Source: Bradyrhizobium algeriense
Lineage (GTDB): Bacteria > Pseudomonadota > Alphaproteobacteria > Rhizobiales > Xanthobacteraceae
Length of the DNA: 64,000 bases
NCBI RefSeq assembly: GCF_003062295.1
Contig: NZ_PYCN01000023.1
Coordinates: forward strand, 46,074-110,073
Reading direction: 5' to 3'
The position numbers were made by a program, and so were the translations under genes. Below are positions 54,432-63,532 of the stretch, in pieces (positions within the stretch are counted from its first letter, which is position 1; each line of letters opens with the position of its first letter). The notes beneath the pieces are model-generated. The model saw nothing but the letters and a program-made list of their open reading frames with translations. It made no database searches and had not been told where the DNA came from.

Positions 54432-55850
54432 TCAGGGCTTGCGCAGATGCCGCAGGCGCCAGCTCGCCAGGCAGGCGATGATCGCCGGTACGACAAAACT
54501 TGCCGGCACCCAGAACGCCACTTGCATCATGCTTTCATCCGTTGCCCCGGCTGAGAATCCACTGGCATTTGCAACCAGGCCCGCGAGCGCCGCGCCCAGG
54601 GCAAACCCGGTCTGCTGGACGGTGGGGACCGCGGAGGCCGCGACGACCTCATCACCCGTTTTGGCGCCGCTCATGATCCGGTGGGCGACAAAGGGCCAGC
54701 ATTGGCCGATGCCCATTCCCAGTGCGACGATGGCCGGGATCAAGACCAGCGTCGCCGCAGAGCCTGGCAGCAGCGACGCGATAGCCATCAGGCCGATGCC
54801 CATCACCACCGGTCCGGCCAGCATGAGCCGGTCCGGCCATGACCCGGATGCGCCGGCCGTGACGAGGGAAGCGATCGTCCATCCCAGCGAGCCGCTTGCA
54901 ACCATGAAACCGGCCGCCAGCGGATCCAGTCCGCGCAAGTGCTGCAGGAAGATCGGCACGTATATCTGCAACGGGCTGAAGGTGATGCAAAGCAGCAGCG
55001 CCAGCCACAACCCCACGCCGGTTGGCGTATACAATGAAAACGCATCGCTCGGCAGCAGCGGCGCCGCAGCGACACGATCAAGCCGCAGCGTCGCCGCCAG
55101 CGCGCCAATCGCAAGGACGATCAGACCGGCTTTGGCCAACGGCCATTCGACGATCGAGGCTGAAGACATCGCGGCGATTGCGAGCCAGATCAATGCGACG
55201 CGTCCGGCCGGCAGGCTTGCTGCGGGCGTCCGGCGTTCCGACGTGCCCGGCGGCAGGATGACATAGGCGCTGACCGCCAATATGCCGGCGACGATCGCGG
55301 TCGCGACGAACGCGCCGCGCCAATTGCCGAAGCGGGCGAACATTCCCCCGACCAGCGGCCCCAGCAAGACGGACATGCTCCAGCTGGTCGACATCAATGC
55401 AATCGTCCGTGACCAGACGGCTTCCGGGAAAGTCGCTCGCACCGCGACATAGGCTGCGGCCGCCTCCAGGCCACCGCCGAATCCCTGTACCAAGCGGCCG
55501 ACGACGATCCAGCCCATTGTTGGCGCGAGCGAGCAAAGCAGCGCTCCGAGACCGAATGTCGCTACCCCGGCGCAGTAGGCTGCGCGGGGACCGACCGCAG
55601 CCGCGAGCATGCCGGCACAGCTTGCCGCGACAATGGATGACGCAAGAAATGCGGTTGTCGGCCAACTCAACATGGTGACGCCGCCCAGTTCACCGACGAT
55701 GGACGGCAGCACGGTCGTCAGCATCAGAACATTCATCGATTGAAGCAGCACGCCGCCCAGCAGGATCCCGAGCGTCGGTATCCACTCCCATCTGAGCAGC
55801 GATCGCCATCCCTCGCGCCCCGGGTCCTGCTGCATGCCTGTTGCTTCCAT
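54432..55850 (-). CDS. MFS drug/metabolite exporter, 14-TM type
   Basis: 472 aa from ATG 55850; a second ATG at 55835 is possible. About 14 hydrophobic segments (DHA2 type). The loop VVGRLVQGFGGGLEAAAAYVAVRATFPE is the family motif C region. It starts 32 bp after the EamA gene stop on the same strand, so the two exporters may be cotranscribed. The longer frame to 56108 lies inside the EamA gene and is rejected. Confidence 0.87.
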   Translation of the reverse strand: MEATGMQQDPGREGWRSLLRWEWIPTLGILLGGVLLQSMNVLMLTTVLPSIVGELGGVTMLSWPTTAFLASSIVAASCAGMLAAAVGPRAAYCAGVATFGLGALLCSLAPTMGWIVVGRLVQGFGGGLEAAAAYVAVRATFPEAVWSRTIALMSTSWSMSVLLGPLVGGMFARFGNWRGAFVATAIVAGILAVSAYVILPPGTSERRTPAASLPAGRVALIWLAIAAMSSASIVEWPLAKAGLIVLAIGALAATLRLDRVAAAPLLPSDAFSLYTPTGVGLWLALLLCITFSPLQIYVPIFLQHLRGLDPLAAGFMVASGSLGWTIASLVTAGASGSWPDRLMLAGPVVMGIGLMAIASLLPGSAATLVLIPAIVALGMGIGQCWPFVAHRIMSGAKTGDEVVAASAVPTVQQTGFALGAALAGLVANASGFSAGATDESMMQVAFWVPASFVVPAIIACLASWRLRHLRKP

Positions 55851-55882
55851 TCCAGGACTCACACGCCGGGATTGCCTGCCGG

Positions 55883-56779
55883 CTACGACCTTGTCGCCAG
55901 TACTACACCGGCCAGCGTGAACACCAGCGCCACGATCTGCGTCAGCCCTAACGGCTCGCCGAGCGCGACCGCGGATGCGACGACGCCGATCACGGGCACC
56001 GCCATGGTGCCGATCGCCGCGACCGACGCCTTCAATCGCGCCAGCGCGGCAAACCAGCTCACATAGGCGATGCAGAACTGGATCACGGTCGAATAGACCA
56101 AAAGCCACCAGCCGAGCTGTGTCACATCATCGATATGCGTGGTCTCGACGGCGAGACCGATGATGACGATCGGCAAACATCCCAGCCCGATCTGCCAGGC
56201 GGCGGCCGGGATCGGCGGCAGCGGCACCGGCAGTTTTTTCGCCAGCACCGTGCCGAGCGCGAACCCGAACGCGCCGCCGAGCGCCATCACCATGCCCGGC
56301 AGTTTTTCGGCCGTGGCAGCAATGCCGTTGCCGCCCATGATTGCAGCGAGCCCCGCGAACGCCATCACCAGCGCCACCGTGCGCAGGACGGTCGGCCGCT
56401 CGCCGAGCACCGGCCAGGCCAGCAGCGAGGCCCATACCGGCATGGTGTAGGCGATCAGCGCGGTTTCGCTGGCCGGCAGCCACAACAGCGCCAACCCCAT
56501 CAGCACCATCCAGCCGGTGACGTTGAGCAGCGCCGCCAGCATCAGCCGCGGCCATAGATGCCGCTCGACCTTCAGGCTCTGGGAGCGCGCCAGCGCCAGC
56601 ACGGCCAGCAGTGCCGCGCCGATCACGCCGGTCGAGCCGCGCAACGTCAGCGGCGGCAACTCGCTCAGGAGATACTTCGTGACGGGCCAATTAAAACCCC
56701 AGCCCACCGAGGTGATGGCGAGGAACATCAGCCCTGCGGGCGCGATCCGCGCCGGCGCGGTGGGTTTTGATTCTGTCAT
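55883..56779 (-). CDS. EamA/DMT-family transporter, paralogue of 46430
   Basis: 298 aa from ATG 56779. Ten hydrophobic segments; shares ITSVGWGFNWPVTKYLLSELPPL and GLALLWLPASE with the EamA gene at 46430-47365. It begins a probable operon with the MFS exporter. Confidence 0.9.
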   Translation of the reverse strand: MTESKPTAPARIAPAGLMFLAITSVGWGFNWPVTKYLLSELPPLTLRGSTGVIGAALLAVLALARSQSLKVERHLWPRLMLAALLNVTGWMVLMGLALLWLPASETALIAYTMPVWASLLAWPVLGERPTVLRTVALVMAFAGLAAIMGGNGIAATAEKLPGMVMALGGAFGFALGTVLAKKLPVPLPPIPAAAWQIGLGCLPIVIIGLAVETTHIDDVTQLGWWLLVYSTVIQFCIAYVSWFAALARLKASVAAIGTMAVPVIGVVASAVALGEPLGLTQIVALVFTLAGVVLATRS

Positions 56780-57494
56780 GGAGCCCGGCAAAGGGTGGAA
56801 TCGGCCCTCACCTTGCCGCTTATCGGCGGCCGCGACCACGGGTGCGCGGACATGTCAGACCTCCCTGTCCGTAGCCCTACGTGAGTCTCATCAACGCAAT
56901 CCCGAACGGCGAAAAAATACCTGCCCTGTGAACAGCGGGGCGAAGCGGATTTCCACACGTCGCAACAAATTTTTTGTCTTGGGAATCCTTCAGGACTCAC
57001 TGATACTTGGCACCATCACAGGCGCGGGAGCACCCCCTGTTATCCCTCACTTTCCACCATATTTAGTATTTGATTCAGGAACTCGTACTAGTCCTTGACG
57101 GGCGCGACGGGTTTGGCCTAGCCTTCTTCCTGGACGGCGCGAGTTAAGTTTTGGTCCCGCCGGTCGCTCCCAAATGGGTTCCGAAACGAGCACTCCGTCG
57201 GCCGGTCGAGGCACGGGCAGAGGGCTTGTCTGCCTTGAAACGGGGCGATCGGCGCACCGAATAACGAGCTGAATGGCTCAGGTGACGCGTTGCGGAGTTG
57301 AGTTGGAAGGGGTTGGCCTCGCCGGCAGGCGGGACGAACCCTTGGGGTGGCGAAGACAGAAACAGGGCCGGGTCCACCGGTCGAACTGGCGGATCTCAGG
57401 CCCAAGGTTGTCTTCAACCTTGGAGCGGGAGGTTCGCTCACTGACAACATCCGGCAACCGCAAAAAGCGGACCGGGCAAGACGGGGCACGACCT
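56780..57494 (+). promoter_or_regulatory. 715-base non-coding region before nrdJ
   Basis: No supported gene. It holds the divergent promoters of the EamA gene and nrdJ. The part 56930-57090 is A+T-rich and suits a promoter. The leader contains the perfect hairpin CCAAGGTTG-TCTT-CAACCTTGG (57402-57423), 71 bases before the nrdJ ATG. No cobalamin riboswitch consensus was recognised. Confidence 0.5.
57054..57069. promoter_or_regulatory. Candidate NrdR box upstream of nrdJ
   Basis: CCACCATATTTAGTAT agrees with the NrdR consensus ACACWATATATWGTGT at 12 of 16 positions. NrdR represses ribonucleotide reductase genes, usually through two boxes; only one is seen. Confidence 0.35.
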
Positions 57495-60400
57495 ATGCGA
57501 ATCGAACGACGCAACACCACTTCCGGCCAGTCACCCTATGCAGGGATTGATTTCAGGCTGACGACATCGGAGATCCGCAACCCCGACGGTTCGATCGTGT
57601 TCCGGCTGGAAAATGTCGAAGTGCCCCAGTTCTGGTCGCAGGTCGCCTCCGACGTCCTCGCCCAGAAGTACTTTCGCAAGGCCGGCGTCGCCGCGCGCCT
57701 GAAGAAGGTCGAGGAAGAGACCGTGCCGTCCTGGCTGTGGCGCTCGGTGCCCGACACCGAGGCGCTCGCCCTCCTCCCCGAATCCGAGCGATTTGTCAGC
57801 GAGCTCAGCGCAAAGCAGGTGTTCGACCGCCTCGCCGGCTGCTGGACCTATTGGGGCTGGAAGGGCAAGTATTTCTCCACGGAAGAAGACGCGCAAGCGT
57901 TCTTCGACGAGCTGCGTTTCATGCTGGCCAAGCAGATGGTCGCGCCGAACTCGCCGCAGTGGTTCAACACCGGCTTGCACTGGGCCTACGGCGTCGATGG
58001 CCCCGGCCAGGGCCACTACTATGTCGATCCGTTCACGGGGAAACTCACAAAATCGAAGTCGGCTTACGAACATCCGCAGCCGCACGCCTGCTTCATCCAG
58101 GGCGTGGGTGACGACCTCGTCAACGAGGGCGGCATCATGGACCTCTGGGTGCGTGAGGCGCGCCTGTTCAAATACGGCTCCGGCACCGGCTCCAATTTCT
58201 CGCGCCTGCGCGGCGAAGGAGAAAAGCTTTCCGGCGGCGGCCGCTCGTCCGGCCTGATGAGTTTTCTGAAGATCGGCGACCGCGCCGCCGGCGCGATCAA
58301 GAGCGGCGGCACCACGCGTCGCGCGGCCAAGATGGTCGTGGTCGACGCCGATCACCCCGATATCGAGACCTATATCGACTGGAAGGTGAAGGAGGAGCAG
58401 AAGGTCGCGGCGCTGGTCACCGGCTCCAAGATCAACCAGAAGCACCTGAAAGCCGTGCTGAAGGCCTGCGTGAACTGCGAAGGAAGCGGCGACGACTGCT
58501 TCGATCCCGAAAAGAACCCTGCCCTGCGCCGCGAGATCAAGCTCGCGCGCCGCGCGCTGGTGTCCGACAACGTCATCAAGCGCGTCATCCAATTTGCAAA
58601 ACAAGGCTACAAGGAGATCGACTTCCCGACCTACGACACCGACTGGGATTCGGAAGCCTACCTCACGGTCTCCGGCCAGAACTCCAACAACTCGGTCTCG
58701 CTGAAGGACGATTTCCTCCGCGCCGTCGAGACCGATGGTGACTGGAACCTGATCGGCCGCACCAACAAGAAAATTACAAAAACTCTCAAGGCCCGCGAGC
58801 TCTGGGAGAAAATCGGTCACGCCGCCTGGGCCTCGGCCGATCCCGGCCTGCACTTCAACACCACCATGAACGACTGGCACACCTGCAAGTCGTCCGGCGA
58901 CATCCGCGCGTCGAATCCGTGTTCGGAATACATGTTCCTGGACGACACGGCGTGTAACCTCGCCTCCGCCAACCTCATCACCTTCTATTCGACCACCACA
59001 AAACGGTTCGACGTCGAATCCTACGAGCACCTCTGCCGGCTCTGGACCATCGTGCTCGAAATCTCCGTGATGATGGCGCAGTTCCCCTCGAAGGCGATCG
59101 CCGAACTCTCCTACGAGTTCCGCACGCTGGGCCTCGGCTTTGCCAACATCGGCGGCCTGCTGATGACCATGGGGCTGCCTTACGACTCGAAGGAAGGCCG
59201 TTCGCTGTGCGGCGCGCTGACCGCGATCATGACCGGTGTCGCGTATGCGACCTCGGCCGAGATGGCCAAGGAATTGGGCCCCTTCCCCGGCTACAAGAAG
59301 AACACCCAGCACATGCTGCGCGTGATCCGCAACCATCGCCGCGCGGCGCATGGCGAGAGCCGCGGCTATGAGGCGCTGGCGGTCAACCCTGTGCCGCTCG
59401 ATCACGCCTCCTGCCCGCAGGCTGATGTGATCACCCACGCCAAGGCGGCCTGGGACAAGGCGCTCGAGCTCGGCGAGCTCAACGGCTACCGCAACGCGCA
59501 GACCACGGTGGTGGCGCCGACCGGCACCATCGGCCTCGTGATGGATTGCGACACCACCGGCATCGAGCCTGACTTTGCGCTGGTGAAGTTCAAGAAGCTC
59601 GCCGGCGGCGGCTACTGGAAGATCATCAACCAGGCGGTGCCGGTGGCGCTGCGGACGCTCGGCTACAGCGAGGCCGATATCGCGGAGATCGAGGCCTACG
59701 CCGTCGGCCACGGCTCGCTCTCCAATTCGCCCGGCATCAATGTTTCCACACTGAAGGCCAAAGGCTTCACCGACGAAGCCCTGGCGAAAGTGGAAAAGGC
59801 CCTGCCGACCGCGTTCGACATCAAGTTCGCCTTCAACAAGTGGACCTTTGGCGAGGACTTTTTGCGCGAGACGCTGAACATCGCACCGGAAGCGATCGCA
59901 GCCCCCGGCTTCGACCTGCTCTCCGCGATCGGCTTCAGCAAGCGCGAGATCGAGGCCGCCAACGTGCACATCTGCGGCGCGATGACGGTGGAGGGAGCTC
60001 CCCACCTCAAGGCGGAACATTATGCGGTGTTCGACTGCGCCAACCCCTGCGGCAAGATCGGCAAGCGTTATCTGTCGGTCGAGAGCCACATCCGCATGAT
60101 GGCGGCGTCGCAGCCGTTCATCTCGGGTGCGATCTCGAAGACCATCAACATGCCGAACGACGCCACGGTGGAGGATTGCAAGTCGGCGTATCTGCTGTCC
60201 TGGAAGCTCGCGCTGAAGGCCAACGCGCTCTACCGCGACGGCTCGAAGCTGAGCCAGCCCTTGAACTCGCAGCTCATCAGCGATGATGACGACGAGGACG
60301 ATGCGGCCGAGGCGTATTACGACAAGCCGATGGCCGCGCGTGCCGCGCAAGTGTCGGAAAAGATCGTCGAGAAACTCGTCGAGCGCATCGTGGTGATGCG

Positions 60401-61238
60401 CGAGCGCGAGAAGATGCCGGATCGCCGCAAGGGTTACACCCAGAAGGCGGTGGTTGGCGGCCACAAGGTGTACTTGCGAACCGGCGAGTATGATGACGGC
60501 CGTCTCGGCGAGATCTTCATCGACATGCACAAGGAAGGCGCGGCGCTCCGCTCCTTCATCAACAACTTTGCCATCGCGGTTTCGCTCGGCCTGCAATACG
60601 GCGTGCCGCTGGAAGAGTATGTCGATGCCTTCACCTTCACCCGCTTCGAGCCGGCGGGCCCCGTACAGGGCAACGATTCGATCAAGTACGCGACCTCGAT
60701 CCTCGACTATGTGTTCCGCGAACTCGCGGTCAGCTACATGTCGCGCTTCGATCTCGCGCACGTCGATCCCTCTGAGTCCAACTTCGACGCGATGGGCAAA
60801 GGCGTCGAGGAAGGCAAGGAGCCGTCCGACAGCCACCAGGCCACCAAATATCTGTCCAAGGGCCTGACCCGCTCGCGCACGGATAATCTGGTCGTCATGC
60901 GCGGCGTCGATGCCGATGCCCGCGGCTCCCACAACGTCACCGCCATCGCCTCGCACGGCCCCAGCGGGCGCGCCTCCGACGCCCATGAAGGCGCGGTCGC
61001 GCTAAAGCAGGAAACCCAGCACGACCTGTCGCCGACGGAAAAGCTGGAAGCCCTGCAATGGAGCAAGTCCGGCAGCACGGCAGTGGCCGTCGCCCCGTCC
61101 AAGGCCGAACGCCGGGCGGAGGCGAAGGCCAAGGGCTACGAAGGCGAGATGTGCTCGGAGTGCGGCAACTTCACGCTGGTGCGGAACGGGACCTGCATGA
61201 AGTGCGATACGTGTGGGTCTACGACGGGGTGTAGCTGA
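57495..61238 (+). CDS. nrdJ: Adenosylcobalamin-dependent (class II) ribonucleotide reductase
   Basis: 1247 aa from ATG 57495, giving the family start MRIERRNTTSGQSPYAGIDF. Reduces ribonucleotides to deoxyribonucleotides with B12 and without oxygen. Conserved parts: HACFIQGVGDDLV, the NxCxE radical-site motif as NPCSEYMFLDD (about residue 475), SNSPGINVSTL, and PTGTIGLVMDCDTTG. The C-terminus has CxxC pairs (CSECG, CMKCDTCGSTTGCS) for reduction by thioredoxin. An acidic insertion (DDDDEDDAAEAYYD, about residue 935) is present. This large single-subunit form is usual in Bradyrhizobium. Frame extension upstream to 57273 has no homology-like sequence. Confidence 0.97.
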   Translation: MRIERRNTTSGQSPYAGIDFRLTTSEIRNPDGSIVFRLENVEVPQFWSQVASDVLAQKYFRKAGVAARLKKVEEETVPSWLWRSVPDTEALALLPESERFVSELSAKQVFDRLAGCWTYWGWKGKYFSTEEDAQAFFDELRFMLAKQMVAPNSPQWFNTGLHWAYGVDGPGQGHYYVDPFTGKLTKSKSAYEHPQPHACFIQGVGDDLVNEGGIMDLWVREARLFKYGSGTGSNFSRLRGEGEKLSGGGRSSGLMSFLKIGDRAAGAIKSGGTTRRAAKMVVVDADHPDIETYIDWKVKEEQKVAALVTGSKINQKHLKAVLKACVNCEGSGDDCFDPEKNPALRREIKLARRALVSDNVIKRVIQFAKQGYKEIDFPTYDTDWDSEAYLTVSGQNSNNSVSLKDDFLRAVETDGDWNLIGRTNKKITKTLKARELWEKIGHAAWASADPGLHFNTTMNDWHTCKSSGDIRASNPCSEYMFLDDTACNLASANLITFYSTTTKRFDVESYEHLCRLWTIVLEISVMMAQFPSKAIAELSYEFRTLGLGFANIGGLLMTMGLPYDSKEGRSLCGALTAIMTGVAYATSAEMAKELGPFPGYKKNTQHMLRVIRNHRRAAHGESRGYEALAVNPVPLDHASCPQADVITHAKAAWDKALELGELNGYRNAQTTVVAPTGTIGLVMDCDTTGIEPDFALVKFKKLAGGGYWKIINQAVPVALRTLGYSEADIAEIEAYAVGHGSLSNSPGINVSTLKAKGFTDEALAKVEKALPTAFDIKFAFNKWTFGEDFLRETLNIAPEAIAAPGFDLLSAIGFSKREIEAANVHICGAMTVEGAPHLKAEHYAVFDCANPCGKIGKRYLSVESHIRMMAASQPFISGAISKTINMPNDATVEDCKSAYLLSWKLALKANALYRDGSKLSQPLNSQLISDDDDEDDAAEAYYDKPMAARAAQVSEKIVEKLVERIVVMREREKMPDRRKGYTQKAVVGGHKVYLRTGEYDDGRLGEIFIDMHKEGAALRSFINNFAIAVSLGLQYGVPLEEYVDAFTFTRFEPAGPVQGNDSIKYATSILDYVFRELAVSYMSRFDLAHVDPSESNFDAMGKGVEEGKEPSDSHQATKYLSKGLTRSRTDNLVVMRGVDADARGSHNVTAIASHGPSGRASDAHEGAVALKQETQHDLSPTEKLEALQWSKSGSTAVAVAPSKAERRAEAKAKGYEGEMCSECGNFTLVRNGTCMKCDTCGSTTGCS

Positions 61239-61403
61239 GCCGCACCTCAGCTCTCATCGGCAGCAGAAGGCCGCTAACGGAGGCGCTATGAAGCGCCGCC
61301 GTTCAGCGAAGCCAGGAAGACCGGCCGTGAGGATAGCGCGCTTGGTCGGTAAGACAGTAATGCCCGCAGCGATGTCATATGCGACCTGCCTTTGAGAGGG
61401 AAA

Positions 61404-62300
61404 ATGGCGGCCGACAAGGACGATAAACAGGGCGGACCCAAGATTACGGGTCTTGATATTTTCAAGAATGTCGGCGCCGCACTACTAATCGCATTCCTTG
61501 TTTACTGGCTGCCGGTTCTGGCTGAACAATTCTATTCACCAGCCGAAATTCGCTACCGGCACGTAACGTTAGGTAACAACTCGGGCTACCTGTTTTCGAT
61601 TCAGAACTATTCACGACGTCCGATAGATGAGCTCTCGATCTATATCGATGCGCCTAAGGGGCTCGGGTCGGTACTATACGACGGCGCGATTTCGATTGAA
61701 ACGTCGACCTCCACCCATCCAAGCATGGTCAAATTAAAGACCATCGCTCCTCATAGTGAAGCTACGCTTTTCGTGACCACAGATGCCCCATTCGAAAGCA
61801 ACCGAGTTCGTGCCAGCTCCAGTTCGACGATAACACTCTTGGAAGATACAAAAATTGTCGCACGGCAACTCTGGAGTCCATCCACATTTTTCAACTCCGC
61901 CTTCACTGCATTGTTATATTTGACTTTTGCGCTGACTATGACTGCCCAACGAAAGCAACTGCGGTCCGAATTAGAAACGCTTCACAACGAAGCAAACCGA
62001 ATTAAAGAAACCGCGGACAAAGGAATAGAAAATCTCAATTGGCGAATGATGAGAACCCGGGTCTACATGCAAAGACGGATCATTCGACTTGAAGAAGAGG
62101 TCGAAGTTTGGCGGCGCTTTTTTCGATCGATTTACTCTTCAGTCTTTGGCCATAAAAGTGATGCGGAACCCGCCATCGAACTAATCTTGAAATTGTCGGG
62201 CGTACCGATGGTTAAGCGGCTGCGCGAATATTCCGAAGCAGAATTTATAAAAATCTTAGAAGAGAGCGAGCGAGTGAGAGACGACAAGAAGCAAGCGTAA
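61404..62300 (+). CDS. Unknown two-TM protein with coiled coil, A+T-rich
   Basis: 298 aa from ATG 61404 (GAGAGGG upstream). Membrane segment (about 22-40), an extracytoplasmic beta-rich domain (about 45-150, with RYRHVTLGNNSGYLF), second membrane segment (about 165-185), then a cytoplasmic coiled coil (about 188-250) and an acidic helical tail. No family recognised. Base and codon use are markedly lower in G+C than nrdJ, which suggests transfer. It lies in the repeat-rich, IS-bearing end of the window. Confidence 0.75.
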   Translation: MAADKDDKQGGPKITGLDIFKNVGAALLIAFLVYWLPVLAEQFYSPAEIRYRHVTLGNNSGYLFSIQNYSRRPIDELSIYIDAPKGLGSVLYDGAISIETSTSTHPSMVKLKTIAPHSEATLFVTTDAPFESNRVRASSSSTITLLEDTKIVARQLWSPSTFFNSAFTALLYLTFALTMTAQRKQLRSELETLHNEANRIKETADKGIENLNWRMMRTRVYMQRRIIRLEEEVEVWRRFFRSIYSSVFGHKSDAEPAIELILKLSGVPMVKRLREYSEAEFIKILEESERVRDDKKQA

Positions 62301-62443
62301 CCGGGTGAAGCGTAGGGAAAACCGGGACCGCCCTCGTTAGGGATCGCAATTCAGCTCGCAGGGCGGACTCTCGCAACTCCGTGGGCAGATCGGCGCAATG
62401 CGCTCCGCTATTGCGCGCCCCACGCGCTAAACTTGGTTGAGCA

Positions 62444-62567
62444 AGCGTAGCCCGGATAAATTCGTAGGGCGGATTAGCGCAGCGTAATCCGCCGCTCTCT
62501 CGCGATCAGGTCGGTGGGTTACGCTGCGCTAACCCACCCTACTCGCTGCGCTCATCTGGGCTACGCT
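62444..62567. repeat. Mosaic palindromic repeat, GTAGCCCGGAT type
   Basis: Outer arms AGCGTAGCCCGGAT (62444) and ATCTGGGCTACGCT (62554-62567). Inner stems GCGGATTA/TAATCCGC (62469-62492) and GGTGGGTTA/TAACCCACC (62513-62538). Partial related text also precedes it from about 62290. Confidence 0.85.
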
Positions 62568-62593
62568 CGCTACATTGTTTTGAAGGATTAGAT

Positions 62594-63007
62594 ATGGTCG
62601 ACATAATGACAGCGCTCGCGACCGCTGGCCAAGCTATTAAGCTAGCGCAAGAGTTGCGCGGCATCGACAAAGCTATCGATGCGGCCGAGTTCAAGCTGAA
62701 GATCGCCAATCTGACCGTAGCGCTTTCCGAGATAAAGCTAGCTCTCGCGGAAGCGAAGGAAGAACTGACGGGTAAGGACGCTGAAATTACAGCTCTCAAG
62801 AAGCAATTTCAGCGTTCAGCTGAGACGATCGAAGTAAAGGGATTCAAATACAAGAAGGGTGAGGACGGCAAACCAAAGGGCGCAGCATTTTGTCCGGTGT
62901 GCGAGCAGCAACATGGACAATTCTACCACTTGACCCGCCTAATGAGCAAAGACGTTTGCCCGCATTGCAAAGCAGTTTTTGAACGAGTCATGATTTACGG
63001 TGAATAG
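62594..63007 (+). CDS. Unknown coiled-coil protein with zinc ribbon
   Basis: 137 aa. N-terminal helix and coiled coil (about 10-75, Ala/Leu/Lys/Glu heptads), then a small C-terminal module with two CxxC knuckles (CPVC and CPHC, 24 residues between them), likely a zinc ribbon. Not recognised. It is flanked on both sides by the same palindromic repeat family. Confidence 0.75.
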   Translation: MVDIMTALATAGQAIKLAQELRGIDKAIDAAEFKLKIANLTVALSEIKLALAEAKEELTGKDAEITALKKQFQRSAETIEVKGFKYKKGEDGKPKGAAFCPVCEQQHGQFYHLTRLMSKDVCPHCKAVFERVMIYGE

Positions 63008-63013
63008 CCCGTA

Positions 63014-63100
63014 GCAAGCGTAGCCGGATGAGCGAAGCGACATCCGGGACCACACTAACACCGCCCCGGATTTCGCTTCGCTCATCCGGGCTACACTTGC
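63014..63100. repeat. Palindromic repeat, second copy of GTAGCCCGGAT type
   Basis: Arms GCAAGCGTAGCCGGATGAGC (63014) and GCTCATCCGGGCTACACTTGC (63080-63100) with CGAAGCG / CGCTTCG inside. Shares the outer motif with the 62444 element. Confidence 0.85.
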
Positions 63101-63139
63101 TTTTGATTGTAGGCGAATGAGTTTAAGTTGGGCAACAAC

Positions 63140-63394
63140 ATGAGAAACGCCTTGTCCAGACTGTTCAGAGTGATGAAATTTGTCGTGCCCGCCCTCTACA
63201 TCGCGGGAGCAATGGTTATCTGGCTGGCTTTTTCGAGATCGAACCCCGATGGCCTCGCCAATATTTGGATTGCCATCTACACATTTCCAATGGTCCTGAT
63301 CGGCACCTTTCTACTGCAAGGCGACTTCCCATTGCGCGTACCGAGCGATCGCGACCGGGCGTTCCGATTGATCACGACCGGCTGTACCGATTGA
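63140..63394 (+). pseudogene. Small membrane protein gene truncated by IS21 insertion
   Basis: Frame of 84 codons from ATG 63140. Two hydrophobic segments (about 13-34 and 43-65). The first 60-70 residues are ordinary; the last 15 or so (RDRAFRLITTGCTD) are read from the IS terminal repeats, so the original C-terminus is lost. Confidence 0.7.
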
Positions 63395-63454
63395 TTGCGA
63401 CCAGGCGTTCCGATTGATCGCGACCACCCATTCCGGGCGATCGCGACCAGCCTG
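63347..63454 (+). repeat. 23-bp tandem terminal repeats of the IS21 element
   Basis: Units start at 63347, 63370, 63393, 63416 and a partial one at 63439. Consensus GATCGCGACCNGGCGTTCCG plus three bases (ATT). Multiple terminal repeats bound by the transposase are a known feature of IS21 ends. Confidence 0.9.
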
Positions 63455-63532
63455 TGGACGGGTGTGACGGGCGCCGTTGGGTGATCTGCGAATCGGCATG
63501 GTTTCGCTCCTTTCCACGAGGAGCGGGGGCAA

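Noticed and set aside
55851..56108. N-terminal extension of the MFS gene
   Set aside because: Lies inside the EamA coding sequence and lacks membrane segments; ATG 55850 fits the family start.
57050..57494. Cobalamin riboswitch before nrdJ
   Set aside because: The B12 box and the GGTGCC / CGGGAA type conserved blocks were not found on reading.
57531..60986. 1151-codon open frame antisense to nrdJ
   Set aside because: High-G+C shadow of the real gene; composition rich in Arg/Gly/Asp/Val without domains, and nrdJ is certain on the other strand.
61213..61395. 60-codon frame after nrdJ
   Set aside because: Overlaps the nrdJ end in another frame, no ribosome site, Arg-rich without homology-like features.
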